This document shows positions 34,444-42,822 of a stretch of 64,000 bases of DNA, one piece after another. The first letter of the stretch is position 1; each line of letters opens with the position of its first letter. This stretch comes from Peptococcaceae bacterium UBA7702 (GTDB lineage: Bacteria > Bacillota > Dehalobacteriia > UBA7702). Below the pieces are notes generated by a model. It was not told the DNA's origin, made no database searches, and saw nothing but the letters and a program-made list of their open reading frames with translations. Location: contig DLGE01000008.1 of assembly GCA_002482535.1 (NCBI GenBank), positions 62,001 to 126,000 of the forward strand, read 5' to 3'. The position numbers and the translations under genes were made by a program.

Positions 34444-36342
34444 GTGAAGGGGATTAAAATCGGCAAAGAGAAAAAGACTGCCGTTTGTTTAGGGGGAAGA
34501 GATTTGAAATCATTTTTAAGCCATTTAAAATTGAATCGCATGCGTCAGGTGTACAGCATTGCCTTGATCGTGATTTTAGTGGCGATTTTCGCCTTTTGGA
34601 CGGGTTCCAAGGCGGTTTCCCAGCCGGATAACCCCATCAGCGATGATTATTCGGTCTTCGAACCGGAGCGGGCCACCCTTTTAACGGTGGTGGAAGATCA
34701 AACCATGATGGAACAGCAGCTGTCCCTGGAAGCGGCGGAAACGGAAACCGCCGAGGAGTCAAAAGACAACAAAGAACAGGATAAAGAGGGCGACGAAAAC
34801 GATAACGGCAACGAAAACGATAACGGCAACGAAAACGATAACGGTAAAGAAAACGATAACGGCGGTGATGCCGGGGGCGGCCCCAGCAACGACCCCAGTG
34901 GAGGGATTGAGGGTCATCTAAAAACGGATTTGAAGGATCAGACCGTCGATCAGAAAGATTTCTCTTTTTACGCCGAGATTGTCAATGACAGCTCCGGTCT
35001 CACCCTCTCCATTATGCAGGAAGACGATCCGCTGACGGCGGTATCCGGCACCCACTATGCCACAAAACTGGAGTTTGGCGTCAATATTTTTATTGTTTTT
35101 TTGAAGAGAGATGGTAAAACCGTAGAAAATTATACCTACCGGGTGAAGTATATACCGGAAGGGGATAACGCGAAGAAACCGGAAATCTATACGAACCTCG
35201 ACGCTATTTCCACCGTTGACGGCTATAAAAATGTGAGAAACCCCTATGACCTTTTGGTGCGGGCCACGGATTATAAGGGAAACCCCATCCCCATCAATTA
35301 TATCAAAGTCAACCAAGACAGCGTGGAGCAAACGGATTATGCGGGCAGTGCCGGTAACGGCTATGAATTTACCCTGTCCTTCGATAATGTCTACCGTGAC
35401 TATTTCACCGTCAGCGTATCGGCGCAAGACAGCGAGTATAATTACAACAAAAAAACGTATCAGCTCTACTGCCCCTATGATGAAAAAGGCGGTACCGCCT
35501 CTCTCACCATCGACGCCACCACCGTGGGCCTCGGTTCCATCGGCGGTACCATTTCCGTGCCCTTTGAGTACGGGGAAACGGCGGCGGAAGCCGTCAACAA
35601 AGCCCTGGAAGCAAACGGCTTGGCGCCGAGTTACAGCGGTGATATGAAGACCAGTTATTACCTCAAGAGCATTCGCACCAATGTCAGGTCGGCGGCCATT
35701 CCCGATGTCTTGTATAAGCGACTGGAGGAGTTGGGTGATGTTACCTTTGCCGGGCACAGTAATAACTCCCTGGGTGAATTCAACTTTACCCAGCAATCCG
35801 GTTGGCTGTTCATCGTCCGCGGCAATTCCATCGGCAAGAATCTGGGCGGCTATAACTTGAATGACGGCGATCGGGTGGAGCTGCGCTTTACCCTGGATCT
35901 CGGCAGAGACGTGGGGCTCGGTGAATACGCAGATTGCGGCAATCGCCACGGCGGCGCCTGGTACGGCGGTACTTTCCATCCTTACCCTGGATACGAGGAT
36001 CAAAATCCCAATAATCCGGAGGAGCCCGATCCGGATCCCGATCCAAACCCGAATCCTGATCCTGATCCCGATCCAAACCCCGATCCCGATCCAAACCCGG
36101 ATCCCGATCCAAACCCGGATCCCGATCCAAACCCGGATCCTGATCCTGACCCGGATCCCGTTCCAGAGCCGGATCCGCCGGCGGATCCCGGTACCGGCGG
36201 TACGACGACCCAAACCGCCGCCATGACCCTCTCAATGCCGCTGTTGACCGCGGCCACAGCGGTCACGGCTTTAAAGCTCAAAAAGAAACGCGGAACAGAC
36301 CCGCGAAAAAATGACAAGGATCACCATAAAAGGAGAAAATAA
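34444..36342 (+). CDS. DUF4430 (transcobalamin-C-like) surface protein with repeat linkers
   Basis: The protein has up to 632 aa. A membrane segment (about 35-54) is followed by an acidic ENDNGN repeat linker (118-140) and a beta-rich middle region. A DUF4430 domain (about 350-487) ends with SGWLFIVRG and GGYNLNDGDRVELRFT, the pattern shared with the C-terminal corrinoid-facing domain of transcobalamin and intrinsic factor. A long PDPDP/NPDP spacer (about 528-592) and a hydrophobic segment with a basic tail follow, so it is probably anchored at the C-terminus. The GTG at 34444 begins the frame but has a poor ribosome site; TTG at 34504 follows AGGGGG and is a good alternative. It sits 12 nt after the SLH gene in the riboswitch operon. 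Confidence 0.78.
   Translation: MKGIKIGKEKKTAVCLGGRDLKSFLSHLKLNRMRQVYSIALIVILVAIFAFWTGSKAVSQPDNPISDDYSVFEPERATLLTVVEDQTMMEQQLSLEAAETETAEESKDNKEQDKEGDENDNGNENDNGNENDNGKENDNGGDAGGGPSNDPSGGIEGHLKTDLKDQTVDQKDFSFYAEIVNDSSGLTLSIMQEDDPLTAVSGTHYATKLEFGVNIFIVFLKRDGKTVENYTYRVKYIPEGDNAKKPEIYTNLDAISTVDGYKNVRNPYDLLVRATDYKGNPIPINYIKVNQDSVEQTDYAGSAGNGYEFTLSFDNVYRDYFTVSVSAQDSEYNYNKKTYQLYCPYDEKGGTASLTIDATTVGLGSIGGTISVPFEYGETAAEAVNKALEANGLAPSYSGDMKTSYYLKSIRTNVRSAAIPDVLYKRLEELGDVTFAGHSNNSLGEFNFTQQSGWLFIVRGNSIGKNLGGYNLNDGDRVELRFTLDLGRDVGLGEYADCGNRHGGAWYGGTFHPYPGYEDQNPNNPEEPDPDPDPNPNPDPDPDPNPDPDPNPDPDPNPDPDPNPDPDPDPDPVPEPDPPADPGTGGTTTQTAAMTLSMPLLTAATAVTALKLKKKRGTDPRKNDKDHHKRRK
34798..34862 (+). repeat. 18-nt tandem repeats encoding the ENDNGN linker
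   Basis: The unit GAAAACGATAACGGCAAC and variants occur about four times in a row, in frame. Confidence 0.8.
36026..36175 (+). repeat. Short tandem repeats encoding the Pro-Asp/Asn-Pro spacer
   Basis: Units of GATCCCGATCCAAACCCG type repeat through about 150 nt. They give the wall-spanning PDPNPDP region and could vary in length between strains. Confidence 0.85.
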
Positions 36343-36344
36343 AG

Positions 36345-37286
36345 ATGAATCAAGAAACGATTAAGCGGATTCAGGAGGAGATCGGTAAAGTCATCATCGG
36401 CAAAGATGACGTGATCGCCAAAGTTTTGATGTCCATTTTAGCCGGCGGCCACGTTCTCTTGGAGGACGTTCCCGGCGTCGGCAAAACCACACTGACGTTG
36501 GCTTTTGCTAAGGTACTAGGTCTTGAGACGAAACGCGTGCAGTTTACCTCTGACAGCGTTCCCTCGGACATCATTGGCTTTTCCCTCTATAACAAGGAGC
36601 AGGGCGCCTTTGAGTACAAGGCCGGCGCCATCATGACCAACCTGCTGTTGGCCGACGAAATCAACAGAACCTCCAGCAAAACCCAGTCTGCGCTTTTAGA
36701 GGCCATGGAAGAATTCCATGTTACCGTTGACGGTCAAACCCATCCCCTGCCGGAACCTTTTATCGTTTTGGCCACCCAAAATCCCGTGGGCTCCGCCGGC
36801 ACGCAGCTGCTGCCCAATTCCCAGCTGGACCGTTTTCTGATTCGTACCAGCATGGGATATCCCGACGCGGAAAGTGAAATCAGTATTTTAAGGGATCGCA
36901 GCGTGGAAAACCCCCTGAAACAAATCGAAACCATTGTCACCAAGGAAGCGCTCCTCGGTCTCATCGGCGAAGTGAAGGAGATTCACGTGGACGACCTCGT
37001 CTATACTTACGTCAGCCAATTGGTGGATGAAACCCGCCGCCACGAAATGGTGCAGTTGGGCATCAGCACCAGGGGTGCGCTGGCCCTCTGCCGGATGGCC
37101 AAGGCTTACGCCTTTCTCCACGGCCGCGACTATGTGGTACCGGAAGACGTTATCGCCGTATTAAACGACGTTTGCGGTCACCGTCTCGTTTTAAACAGCA
37201 AAGCCCGGTTGACGGAAACCACGGAAAAAGATATCTTAAAGGGCATTGCCGCGTCGGTGCAGATGCCGGTGATGCGGGAAGAGTAA
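36345..37286 (+). CDS. MoxR family AAA+ ATPase
   Basis: The 313-aa ATPase has Walker A GVGKTTL (preceded by LEDVP), Walker B LLADEINRTSSKTQSALLEAMEE and sensor ATQNPVGSAGTQLLP. MoxR proteins act as chaperone-like remodelers and are regularly encoded with DUF58 and transglutaminase-fold membrane proteins, as in this operon (gaps of 1-11 nt). It begins 2 nt after the DUF4430 gene. Its role here is probably maturation or assembly of the surface proteins of the riboswitch operon; that is inference from context. Confidence 0.95.
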   Translation: MNQETIKRIQEEIGKVIIGKDDVIAKVLMSILAGGHVLLEDVPGVGKTTLTLAFAKVLGLETKRVQFTSDSVPSDIIGFSLYNKEQGAFEYKAGAIMTNLLLADEINRTSSKTQSALLEAMEEFHVTVDGQTHPLPEPFIVLATQNPVGSAGTQLLPNSQLDRFLIRTSMGYPDAESEISILRDRSVENPLKQIETIVTKEALLGLIGEVKEIHVDDLVYTYVSQLVDETRRHEMVQLGISTRGALALCRMAKAYAFLHGRDYVVPEDVIAVLNDVCGHRLVLNSKARLTETTEKDILKGIAASVQMPVMREE

Positions 37287-37287
37287 C

Positions 37288-38451
37288 ATGCGAAAATCAT
37301 TGATCTTTTGGGCGCTCTGGCTTTTCGGCGCTTTTCTGCTGTATTTCTTTGTGGGCACAAAACCGACCCTGGTGCTGTTGATCCTATCTGTTAGCGTACC
37401 GGCCCTCGGTATTTTATTGGGCTTTCTGGCAGCCAGGAAAATCGAGGTTTTTCTGGAAGTGCCGCCCAACATACAAAAGGGACTGGCGGCAACCTGCCGG
37501 ATTCGCCTGAAAAATCCCTCGCCCATTCCTTTAAGCCGCGTCCTGATAAACATAAAATTTCATAATCAATTGATCGATGACGATCATATCCTCCCCGTGA
37601 ACCTCAGCGTGATGCCGAAAAGCGAGGCTTACGCCGCGTTTCATTTGGCGAGCCGCTATTGCGGCCAAGTGGTCTCCAGCGTTGAGGGCGTCGGCGTCTT
37701 TGATCTTTTCGGGATCTTTCCCTTTCCCAAAACTGTAGCGGCAGAGGGGAAAACCCTGATTTTACCGGAAACCTTCGTGCCGGAGATCAATCTCACCGCC
37801 ACCAGCGCCTTGTTGGAGGACAGCGACGCATACTCCCCCTATCAAAAAGGCTGGGATGTTACGGAAACCTTTCAGATCCGCGACTACGTGGAAGGGGACA
37901 GTCCCAAACAAATTCACTGGAAGCTGACGCAGAAATACGATCAGCTTATTGTCCGCGATCCTTCCCTGCCCCTCGTGCGCTCCCTGCTGATTTTCTGGGA
38001 ACGGACGGTACCTTCGGCGCAAACAGCGCCAAAGGTATTGGATACCTTGGCGGAAGTTGCGGTTTCCCTTTCTCAGACACTGATGGAAAACGACATTCCC
38101 CATCATATCGCCTGGAATCATCCGCTGACCGGTCAGTGTTTCGTCTATCAAATTGAAGATGAAAACGCCCTCTACGAAAACATTTCCAGGATGCTTGCGG
38201 CGCCCTATCAGAAGGGTGCTGTATCCGGGATTGACAGTTACTTGAAAATCATGGGCGATCAGGAATTTCAGCATGTCGCCTATCTTTCCTCCTATCTGCC
38301 GCCGGAAGTCATGAATTTGAGCGGCAGCGGCAAAACCGTCGCTCTTATTTGTAGTGAGGAAGAGATCGCGGCGGGGGAAAGCGAAAACCTTTCTTTGTAT
38401 GCATTCACTCCCGAAGACTATCGGGAAGCCATATTTTCCATTGACCTGTAA
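37288..38451 (+). CDS. DUF58 domain membrane protein
   Basis: The 387-aa protein has two N-terminal membrane segments (about 4-50) and then a cytoplasmic or extracytoplasmic domain containing the DUF58 signature GWDVTETFQIRDYVEGD followed by KQIHWKLTQKYDQLIVRD. DUF58 proteins have a von-Willebrand-A-like fold and work with MoxR ATPases. The ATG comes one base after the MoxR stop. No enzymatic activity is known for the family. Confidence 0.92.
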   Translation: MRKSLIFWALWLFGAFLLYFFVGTKPTLVLLILSVSVPALGILLGFLAARKIEVFLEVPPNIQKGLAATCRIRLKNPSPIPLSRVLINIKFHNQLIDDDHILPVNLSVMPKSEAYAAFHLASRYCGQVVSSVEGVGVFDLFGIFPFPKTVAAEGKTLILPETFVPEINLTATSALLEDSDAYSPYQKGWDVTETFQIRDYVEGDSPKQIHWKLTQKYDQLIVRDPSLPLVRSLLIFWERTVPSAQTAPKVLDTLAEVAVSLSQTLMENDIPHHIAWNHPLTGQCFVYQIEDENALYENISRMLAAPYQKGAVSGIDSYLKIMGDQEFQHVAYLSSYLPPEVMNLSGSGKTVALICSEEEIAAGESENLSLYAFTPEDYREAIFSIDL

Positions 38452-38462
38452 AAGGAGATACT

Positions 38463-40826
38463 ATGAAACCCAGCGTAATCACAGGTTTTTCCACAACGTT
38501 ACTCCAAGGGGATACTCCTCGGGAAAAACGGTTGGATGCCGTCGGTTTATCGGTTCTTTCGACCTTGCTGTTTTTGGGCCTTGGCGGTGTCCTCGTTTCT
38601 TTCTTTCATCTTTACGCCCTGCCTATTTTTATGCCGCTTTTCGCCTTGATCGGCGTCGGAACCTGCTTCGCTCTTTGTTTTTTTCCCAAAGGACTGCCTT
38701 GGAGCGGTCTTTTTTCCGTGGGTTTTTTAATCTTTATCGTCCTCTTTTTTTTGGTGCTGCAATTTGTCGTCAAAGACGGCTGGTATTTGGTGCTGAATCA
38801 AATCTGTGACGCCCTCAGTTACCATTTCGGACGGATCTTTCCCGTGTACGACGTCGCTTCCGGTACCCGGGCCACGGTGGGTCTGCTCCTTTTGTTGACG
38901 CCTTTGACCATGCTGTTGGCGTTGTTTTGTACACGTCTGGCCTATGGCGCCGAGGGGATTTTTGCCGCCGTACTTTTGGGGACTATCCTCTTACTCACCC
39001 TCGTCTTCGATCTGGTGCCGCCCATGCTTTGGCTGCTCCTTTTGGTTTTTGCTGTGGTGCTGCTTTGGTGCAGGCGTCTCACCGTAAAAAACAGTGTTCC
39101 CGCCGGGGGCAGAGTCATCCTTCCCCTGATGCTCTTGCTGTTGACCTTGGCGGCAGTGCCGTTTGCTGCTGCCTGGCTTGGCGTGAACAAGGATTACGCC
39201 GCCCCTACGGCGGTGAAGACGGCGGTTGTCGGGGGGATTCATCAATGGCGCTATGACGGTGATGGCAATGCCATGCCCGACGGAGACTTTCGTAAATTGG
39301 GCGAGCTTAGTTTCAGCCAAGAACCGGCTCTCGAAGTGACCATGAGCCGGCCCCAGTCTCTCTATGTCCGGGGTTACGTGGGAGAAACCTATACGGGATC
39401 CGGTTGGACGTCTCTTGGGGCAAAACAGCGCTATAACGGCGCTTCGCTCTTTTATTGGCTTCATCAGTCTGATTTTTACGGCCAAAGCCAGCTGGCTTTG
39501 GTGGCGTCTCTCACCGACCCCAATGTGGAAGAGACGGAAATATCCATTGAAAATATCGGCGCCAACAGTCAGTATATCTATGTTCCCTATGAATTGGTGA
39601 TCAACGATGAAGACCGCGAACTTTTCGACGCCGCGAAAATTGGCGACGAGTCCGTTCTGGCCAAGGGTTTTTTTGGCCAAAGAGCGTATTCGTATACATC
39701 TCTGACGAATCAGGTGAAGCGTTATCATGAACTTCAATATCTGCTGCTCAATGGTGAAGCGGAAGGAAATAAAGAAGTCCTTGTTTATCTTGAAAACGAA
39801 GACAGCTACAGCGCTTACGTCTATGAGCATGACCTCGCCATTCCGAAGCAGGCGAAGGAAGTTTTGGCCGATTGTCTGGAACCCTACGAAATAGAGGAGG
39901 GCAGCCACCCGCCTTACGAGGAAATCAAGCAGGAAATCCTATCTTATCTTACCGTGCATATGACCTACAGTGAAGAGGGGATGCCCTCTCGAAACGGGGA
40001 AGACTTTTTCCGGGATTTCATGGAAACGTATCAGCAAGGCTACTCTGTCCATTACGCCACGGCGGCGACCTTGATGTTTCGCTATTACGGTATTCCCGCC
40101 CGCTATGTGGAAGGCTATCTGATCACGCCGACGGATATCGAGAACGTCGCCGACGATCAGACCATCGGCATTGACGACAGTCATTCCCACGCCTGGGTGG
40201 AAATTTATCAAGACGGCATCGGTTGGGTTCCCTTCGAGGTTACACCGCCTTATATCAATTTGATGGAAAAATCCAACGCCCTACAGTATACCGGCGACGG
40301 CAGCGAAGATGAAAGCGAAAATGACGAGGATATCCCGAATACAGAAAATGACGAGGGCGACCATTTTATCGCGGTCAGCTCCCATACGCTGCTGATCATC
40401 CTGTCGGTCATCGTCTCCCTGCTGTTGCTCCTGTTCATCACTTATCTGATTTACCGGCTGCTGAAACGAAGGAAAGCCCTTTTGAGGTTAAAGGCGTCCT
40501 TTGCCGTGGAAGATCACGGGGAAGCCATCCGGCGCATGTTCGCTTATACCATGAAAATCCTGGATAAAGCAGGCTTAAACCGGAGCAACGGTTCGCTTCT
40601 TGATCTTTTCGATGCGATGGAAGCGAAAATCGATGGGGAAACGGCTCTGCATTATGTTGAAGCCGCCCTGATTCAGCGGGAAGCGGTTTTCAGCCGCCAC
40701 GAGCTCACCGCAGCACAACGTAAAACGGTAGAGCAGTTCATGGCAGAGAGCATCGCTTATCTCAACGATAGCAGCAGCCGCTGGAAACGTTTTGTGATGC
40801 GCAGAATTCAGTTCTTATATGGATGA
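38463..40826 (+). CDS. TgpA-like transglutaminase-fold membrane protein lacking the usual catalytic Cys
   Basis: The 787-aa protein has about six N-terminal membrane segments, an external transglutaminase-like domain, one further membrane segment (about 645-667) and a cytoplasmic DUF4129-type tail. In the transglutaminase core the usual GYCVH segment reads GYSVHYATAATLMFRYYG, so Cys is replaced by Ser at residue 528. The His (H576 in SHAWVEIY) remains, and the third position is Glu (PFEVTP). The fold's Cys-His-Asp triad is therefore altered, and thiol chemistry is not expected. It follows DUF58 after 11 nt, completing the MoxR-DUF58-transglutaminase trio. Confidence 0.88.
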   Translation: MKPSVITGFSTTLLQGDTPREKRLDAVGLSVLSTLLFLGLGGVLVSFFHLYALPIFMPLFALIGVGTCFALCFFPKGLPWSGLFSVGFLIFIVLFFLVLQFVVKDGWYLVLNQICDALSYHFGRIFPVYDVASGTRATVGLLLLLTPLTMLLALFCTRLAYGAEGIFAAVLLGTILLLTLVFDLVPPMLWLLLLVFAVVLLWCRRLTVKNSVPAGGRVILPLMLLLLTLAAVPFAAAWLGVNKDYAAPTAVKTAVVGGIHQWRYDGDGNAMPDGDFRKLGELSFSQEPALEVTMSRPQSLYVRGYVGETYTGSGWTSLGAKQRYNGASLFYWLHQSDFYGQSQLALVASLTDPNVEETEISIENIGANSQYIYVPYELVINDEDRELFDAAKIGDESVLAKGFFGQRAYSYTSLTNQVKRYHELQYLLLNGEAEGNKEVLVYLENEDSYSAYVYEHDLAIPKQAKEVLADCLEPYEIEEGSHPPYEEIKQEILSYLTVHMTYSEEGMPSRNGEDFFRDFMETYQQGYSVHYATAATLMFRYYGIPARYVEGYLITPTDIENVADDQTIGIDDSHSHAWVEIYQDGIGWVPFEVTPPYINLMEKSNALQYTGDGSEDESENDEDIPNTENDEGDHFIAVSSHTLLIILSVIVSLLLLLFITYLIYRLLKRRKALLRLKASFAVEDHGEAIRRMFAYTMKILDKAGLNRSNGSLLDLFDAMEAKIDGETALHYVEAALIQREAVFSRHELTAAQRKTVEQFMAESIAYLNDSSSRWKRFVMRRIQFLYG

Positions 40827-40880
40827 TCCGATCATAGCTGAAAATGAAGATGAAGATAAAGATAAAGGGAGAATGATTTC

Positions 40881-41369
40881 ATGAGAAAGCGCGGATTGTA
40901 TTGGCTCTGTTTATCCCTGATTTTATTGCTGCTCAGCGGTTGCGGGAACGAAGTGGAGAAAGAGGGAACGTTAACGGAAACAAACAGCGGATTAAACCTC
41001 TGCCTTGGTATGACCCAGGAAAATTATGACGAGGCGGTGGCCGCCGTAGACGGCGATGTGATGATTCCCATCGGGGATATGAAGTTAAATGTGACCTTCG
41101 TTGATGATACTTTGATCGCTATCGACTGCGAGGAAGGCGGTTGGAGCTGTGGCGGCGATATTCAAGTCGGGTCTCCCCGGGCTGATGTCAGCGCCGCCTT
41201 CGGTGAGCCGGACAAGGAGGAGGGCAACCGGATTTCCTATACCGTGACCCATGAGGACGAGGAGGAAATACTCATCGGTATCGGCCCGACGCTCTTTTAC
41301 GATTTTACCTTCAACAGCAATGATCAGGTCAGCCGGATCACGATTTATTATCAAAACAGCAGAGTTTGA
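40881..41369 (+). CDS. Small lipoprotein of unknown function
   Basis: The 162-aa protein has a lipoprotein signal with lipobox LLSGC, Cys at 21. The mature part has short beta-strands, an acidic surface and a segment with GEPDKEEG resembling the repeat of small SmpA/BLIP-like (NTF2-unrelated) modules; I do not recognise the family with confidence. It is the last gene of the riboswitch operon, 54 nt after the transglutaminase gene, and is followed by a terminator. An AT-rich purine leader with GGGAG precedes the ATG. Confidence 0.7.
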   Translation: MRKRGLYWLCLSLILLLLSGCGNEVEKEGTLTETNSGLNLCLGMTQENYDEAVAAVDGDVMIPIGDMKLNVTFVDDTLIAIDCEEGGWSCGGDIQVGSPRADVSAAFGEPDKEEGNRISYTVTHEDEEEILIGIGPTLFYDFTFNSNDQVSRITIYYQNSRV

Positions 41370-41378
41370 TCGTATGAA

Positions 41379-41430
41379 AAGGAGCGGCAGTCACCTCTTA
41401 TGAGGCGGCTGCCGCTTCCTTATCTTCTTT
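41379..41430 (+). terminator. Intrinsic terminator of the riboswitch operon
   Basis: A long stem-loop AAGGAGCGGCAG..CCTC / GAGG..CTGCCGCTTCCTT (41379-41421) is followed by a T-rich tail. Confidence 0.8.
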
Positions 41431-41440
41431 AGACCGTCGA

Positions 41441-41479
41441 CAAAGTAACCATTTCTCTTTTTGAGAAATGGTTACTTTG
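41441..41479. repeat. Perfect 17-bp stem-loop
   Basis: CAAAGTAACCATTTCTC, five T, then the exact complement GAGAAATGGTTACTTTG. It lies between the operon terminator and the RHH gene and could end - strand transcription, but it has no T-run on that strand. Its perfection, at the border of an AT-richer islet, is notable. Confidence 0.7.
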
Positions 41480-41521
41480 TTCTTAGCCTGGGATTACGTT
41501 ACGCAAGCCTGCAAGCCTTTA

Positions 41522-41707
41522 TTATTTTGTATTCTCCGGTAGTTCGATTTTGCCGTATTTCTTTTCGTAATCCGCAATGAATTTAAGCATCAGTTGAATG
41601 AGTTGGCTATTTGCGGAACGTCCCACATATCCGCAAACATAGCGAAATTTTGCCAAGGTTTCACTGTCCACTCTTAAACCAAAGTGCTTTTCGTTTTCTT
41701 TTCCCAT
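41522..41707 (-). CDS. Small ribbon-helix-helix-type DNA-binding protein
   Basis: The 61-aa protein fits an Arc/MetJ-type fold: a beta-strand (KHFGLRVDSE) followed by two helices (LAKFRYVCGYVGRSANSQLIQLMLKFIADYEKK, read in part). GGAGG lies before the ATG. Such proteins bind DNA as dimers, often repressing their own or a neighbour's promoter. The divergent SLOG gene starts 113 nt away. Between them are two direct TACGGA copies (41765-41770 and 41782-41787), 17 nt apart, possible binding sites. Confidence 0.6.
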   Translation of the reverse strand: MGKENEKHFGLRVDSETLAKFRYVCGYVGRSANSQLIQLMLKFIADYEKKYGKIELPENTK

Positions 41708-41819
41708 CTTTCCGCCTCCAATGAAGTTATATTGACCTTATTTTAGACTTAATTTATACTGTAATACGGAAATAGAGTTATTACGGAGTTATAACACCTC
41801 CTAATATGGGGGAAAACAA

Positions 41820-42293
41820 ATGCAAAAATCTACTACTTGTTGTTTCACGGGTCATCGAAAACTACCGAAAGAAAAAATTGGGCAGGTCATCAAGAGGCTT
41901 TACTATGAAGTAGAGTACCTTATTGAACGGGGAGTAACGACATTCATTTCTGGTGGCGCATTGGGCTTTGACCAGCTTGCCGCTTCCTTAATGATTGCCA
42001 AAAAGGAAATGGGGCAAGAAATTCGGCTGATCTTCGTTCTCCCCTGCAAGAATCAGGAGAAGCTATGGTCTGTGGATCAAAAAAAGCTCTATCATAATTT
42101 GCTGATAGAGGCGGACGAGATTATTTATATATCGGAAGAATACCATGAAGGCTGCATGAAGAAACGCAATTGCTTCATGGTTGATCACTCCTCCTATTGC
42201 GTCTGCGCCCAGCTGCGTTCTTTTGGTGGAACGTGGCAAATCCTAAAATACGCAAAGCAGCAAGGGCTAACGGTGATTAACACCACAGAATAA
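41820..42293 (+). CDS. SLOG-superfamily (YpsA/DUF1273-like) protein
   Basis: The 157-aa protein has the family opening CCFTGHRKLPKEK and the glycine-rich TFISGGALGFDQLAA, a Rossmann-like nucleotide-binding site found in SLOG/YpsA proteins (TIGR00725/DUF1273 area). Such proteins bind nucleotide-derived ligands and are common in mobile or defence contexts. The gene has visibly lower GC than its neighbours. It follows GGGGGAAAAC and has no following operon partner. Its function is not known. Confidence 0.78.
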   Translation: MQKSTTCCFTGHRKLPKEKIGQVIKRLYYEVEYLIERGVTTFISGGALGFDQLAASLMIAKKEMGQEIRLIFVLPCKNQEKLWSVDQKKLYHNLLIEADEIIYISEEYHEGCMKKRNCFMVDHSSYCVCAQLRSFGGTWQILKYAKQQGLTVINTTE

Positions 42294-42439
42294 ACTGCTG
42301 GGGAATCGTTTCCTTTCCCGGTAGAACGCCGAACCGTTAAAACGGGACATTTCGGCAAAAAAATATATTTTTTGCAGTCGGTATAAACAGGAAGTCCCCC
42401 CATATATTTGTACAAAGAGAGTCTTTGGGGGGTCTTGCC

Positions 42440-42688
42440 ATGCAGGACTATATTGAAAGAAGAGTATTGGAAATCTCCAATTATATGTTGGAATCCAAAG
42501 GGACAGTACGGCAGACGGCATCGGTTTTCGGTGTCAGCAAATCCACGGTTCATAAAGACCTCACGGAGCGTCTGCCCCAATTGAACGAGGCCATTGCTTT
42601 AAGGGTTCGGGAGATCCTCGAAGTGAATAAGGCCGAACGCCACATCAGAGGCGGCGAGGCTACGCGCAGGAAGTACAAGGGTGACTGA
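42440..42688 (+). CDS. spoIIID: Sporulation transcription factor SpoIIID
   Basis: The 82-aa protein nearly matches known SpoIIID: MQDYIERRVLEISNYMLE, then a helix-turn-helix TASVFGVSKSTVHKDLTERL, then a basic C-terminal helix ending RRKYKGD. SpoIIID is made in the mother cell under sigma-E and tunes sigma-K-dependent and sigma-E-dependent genes. The ATG 42440 is preceded by a TTTGGGGGGT ribosome site; the 5-codon extension upstream is not needed. It is the direct evidence that the organism forms endospores. Confidence 0.97.
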   Translation: MQDYIERRVLEISNYMLESKGTVRQTASVFGVSKSTVHKDLTERLPQLNEAIALRVREILEVNKAERHIRGGEATRRKYKGD

Positions 42689-42734
42689 AGGTCCCCCGTC
42701 TTTGGCTTTGCGCCGCGATTCTTGGCATAAAAGA

Positions 42735-42783
42735 AAGAGGGCATCCCTCAAGTCATTTCATGACTTTTGGGACACCCTCTTTT
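42735..42783. terminator. Bidirectional terminator between spoIIID and EamA gene
   Basis: Arms AAGAGGG..TCCC..AAGTCAT / ATGACTT..GGGA..CCCTCTT form a long stem, with a T-run on the + side and an A-run on the other. Confidence 0.8.
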
Positions 42784-42822
42784 TTGTGGGGGTGTTTTGT
42801 TTTTTAGATCATGGGGCGTCCT

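Noticed and set aside
36026..36175. CRISPR or satellite repeat
   Set aside because: The units are in-frame codons of the PDP spacer inside a gene with matching domains on both sides.
34918..36213. 431-codon open frame on the - strand with Ile/Arg repeats
   Set aside because: It arises from the repeat-rich DUF4430 gene read backwards; the repetitive composition mirrors the PDP repeats.
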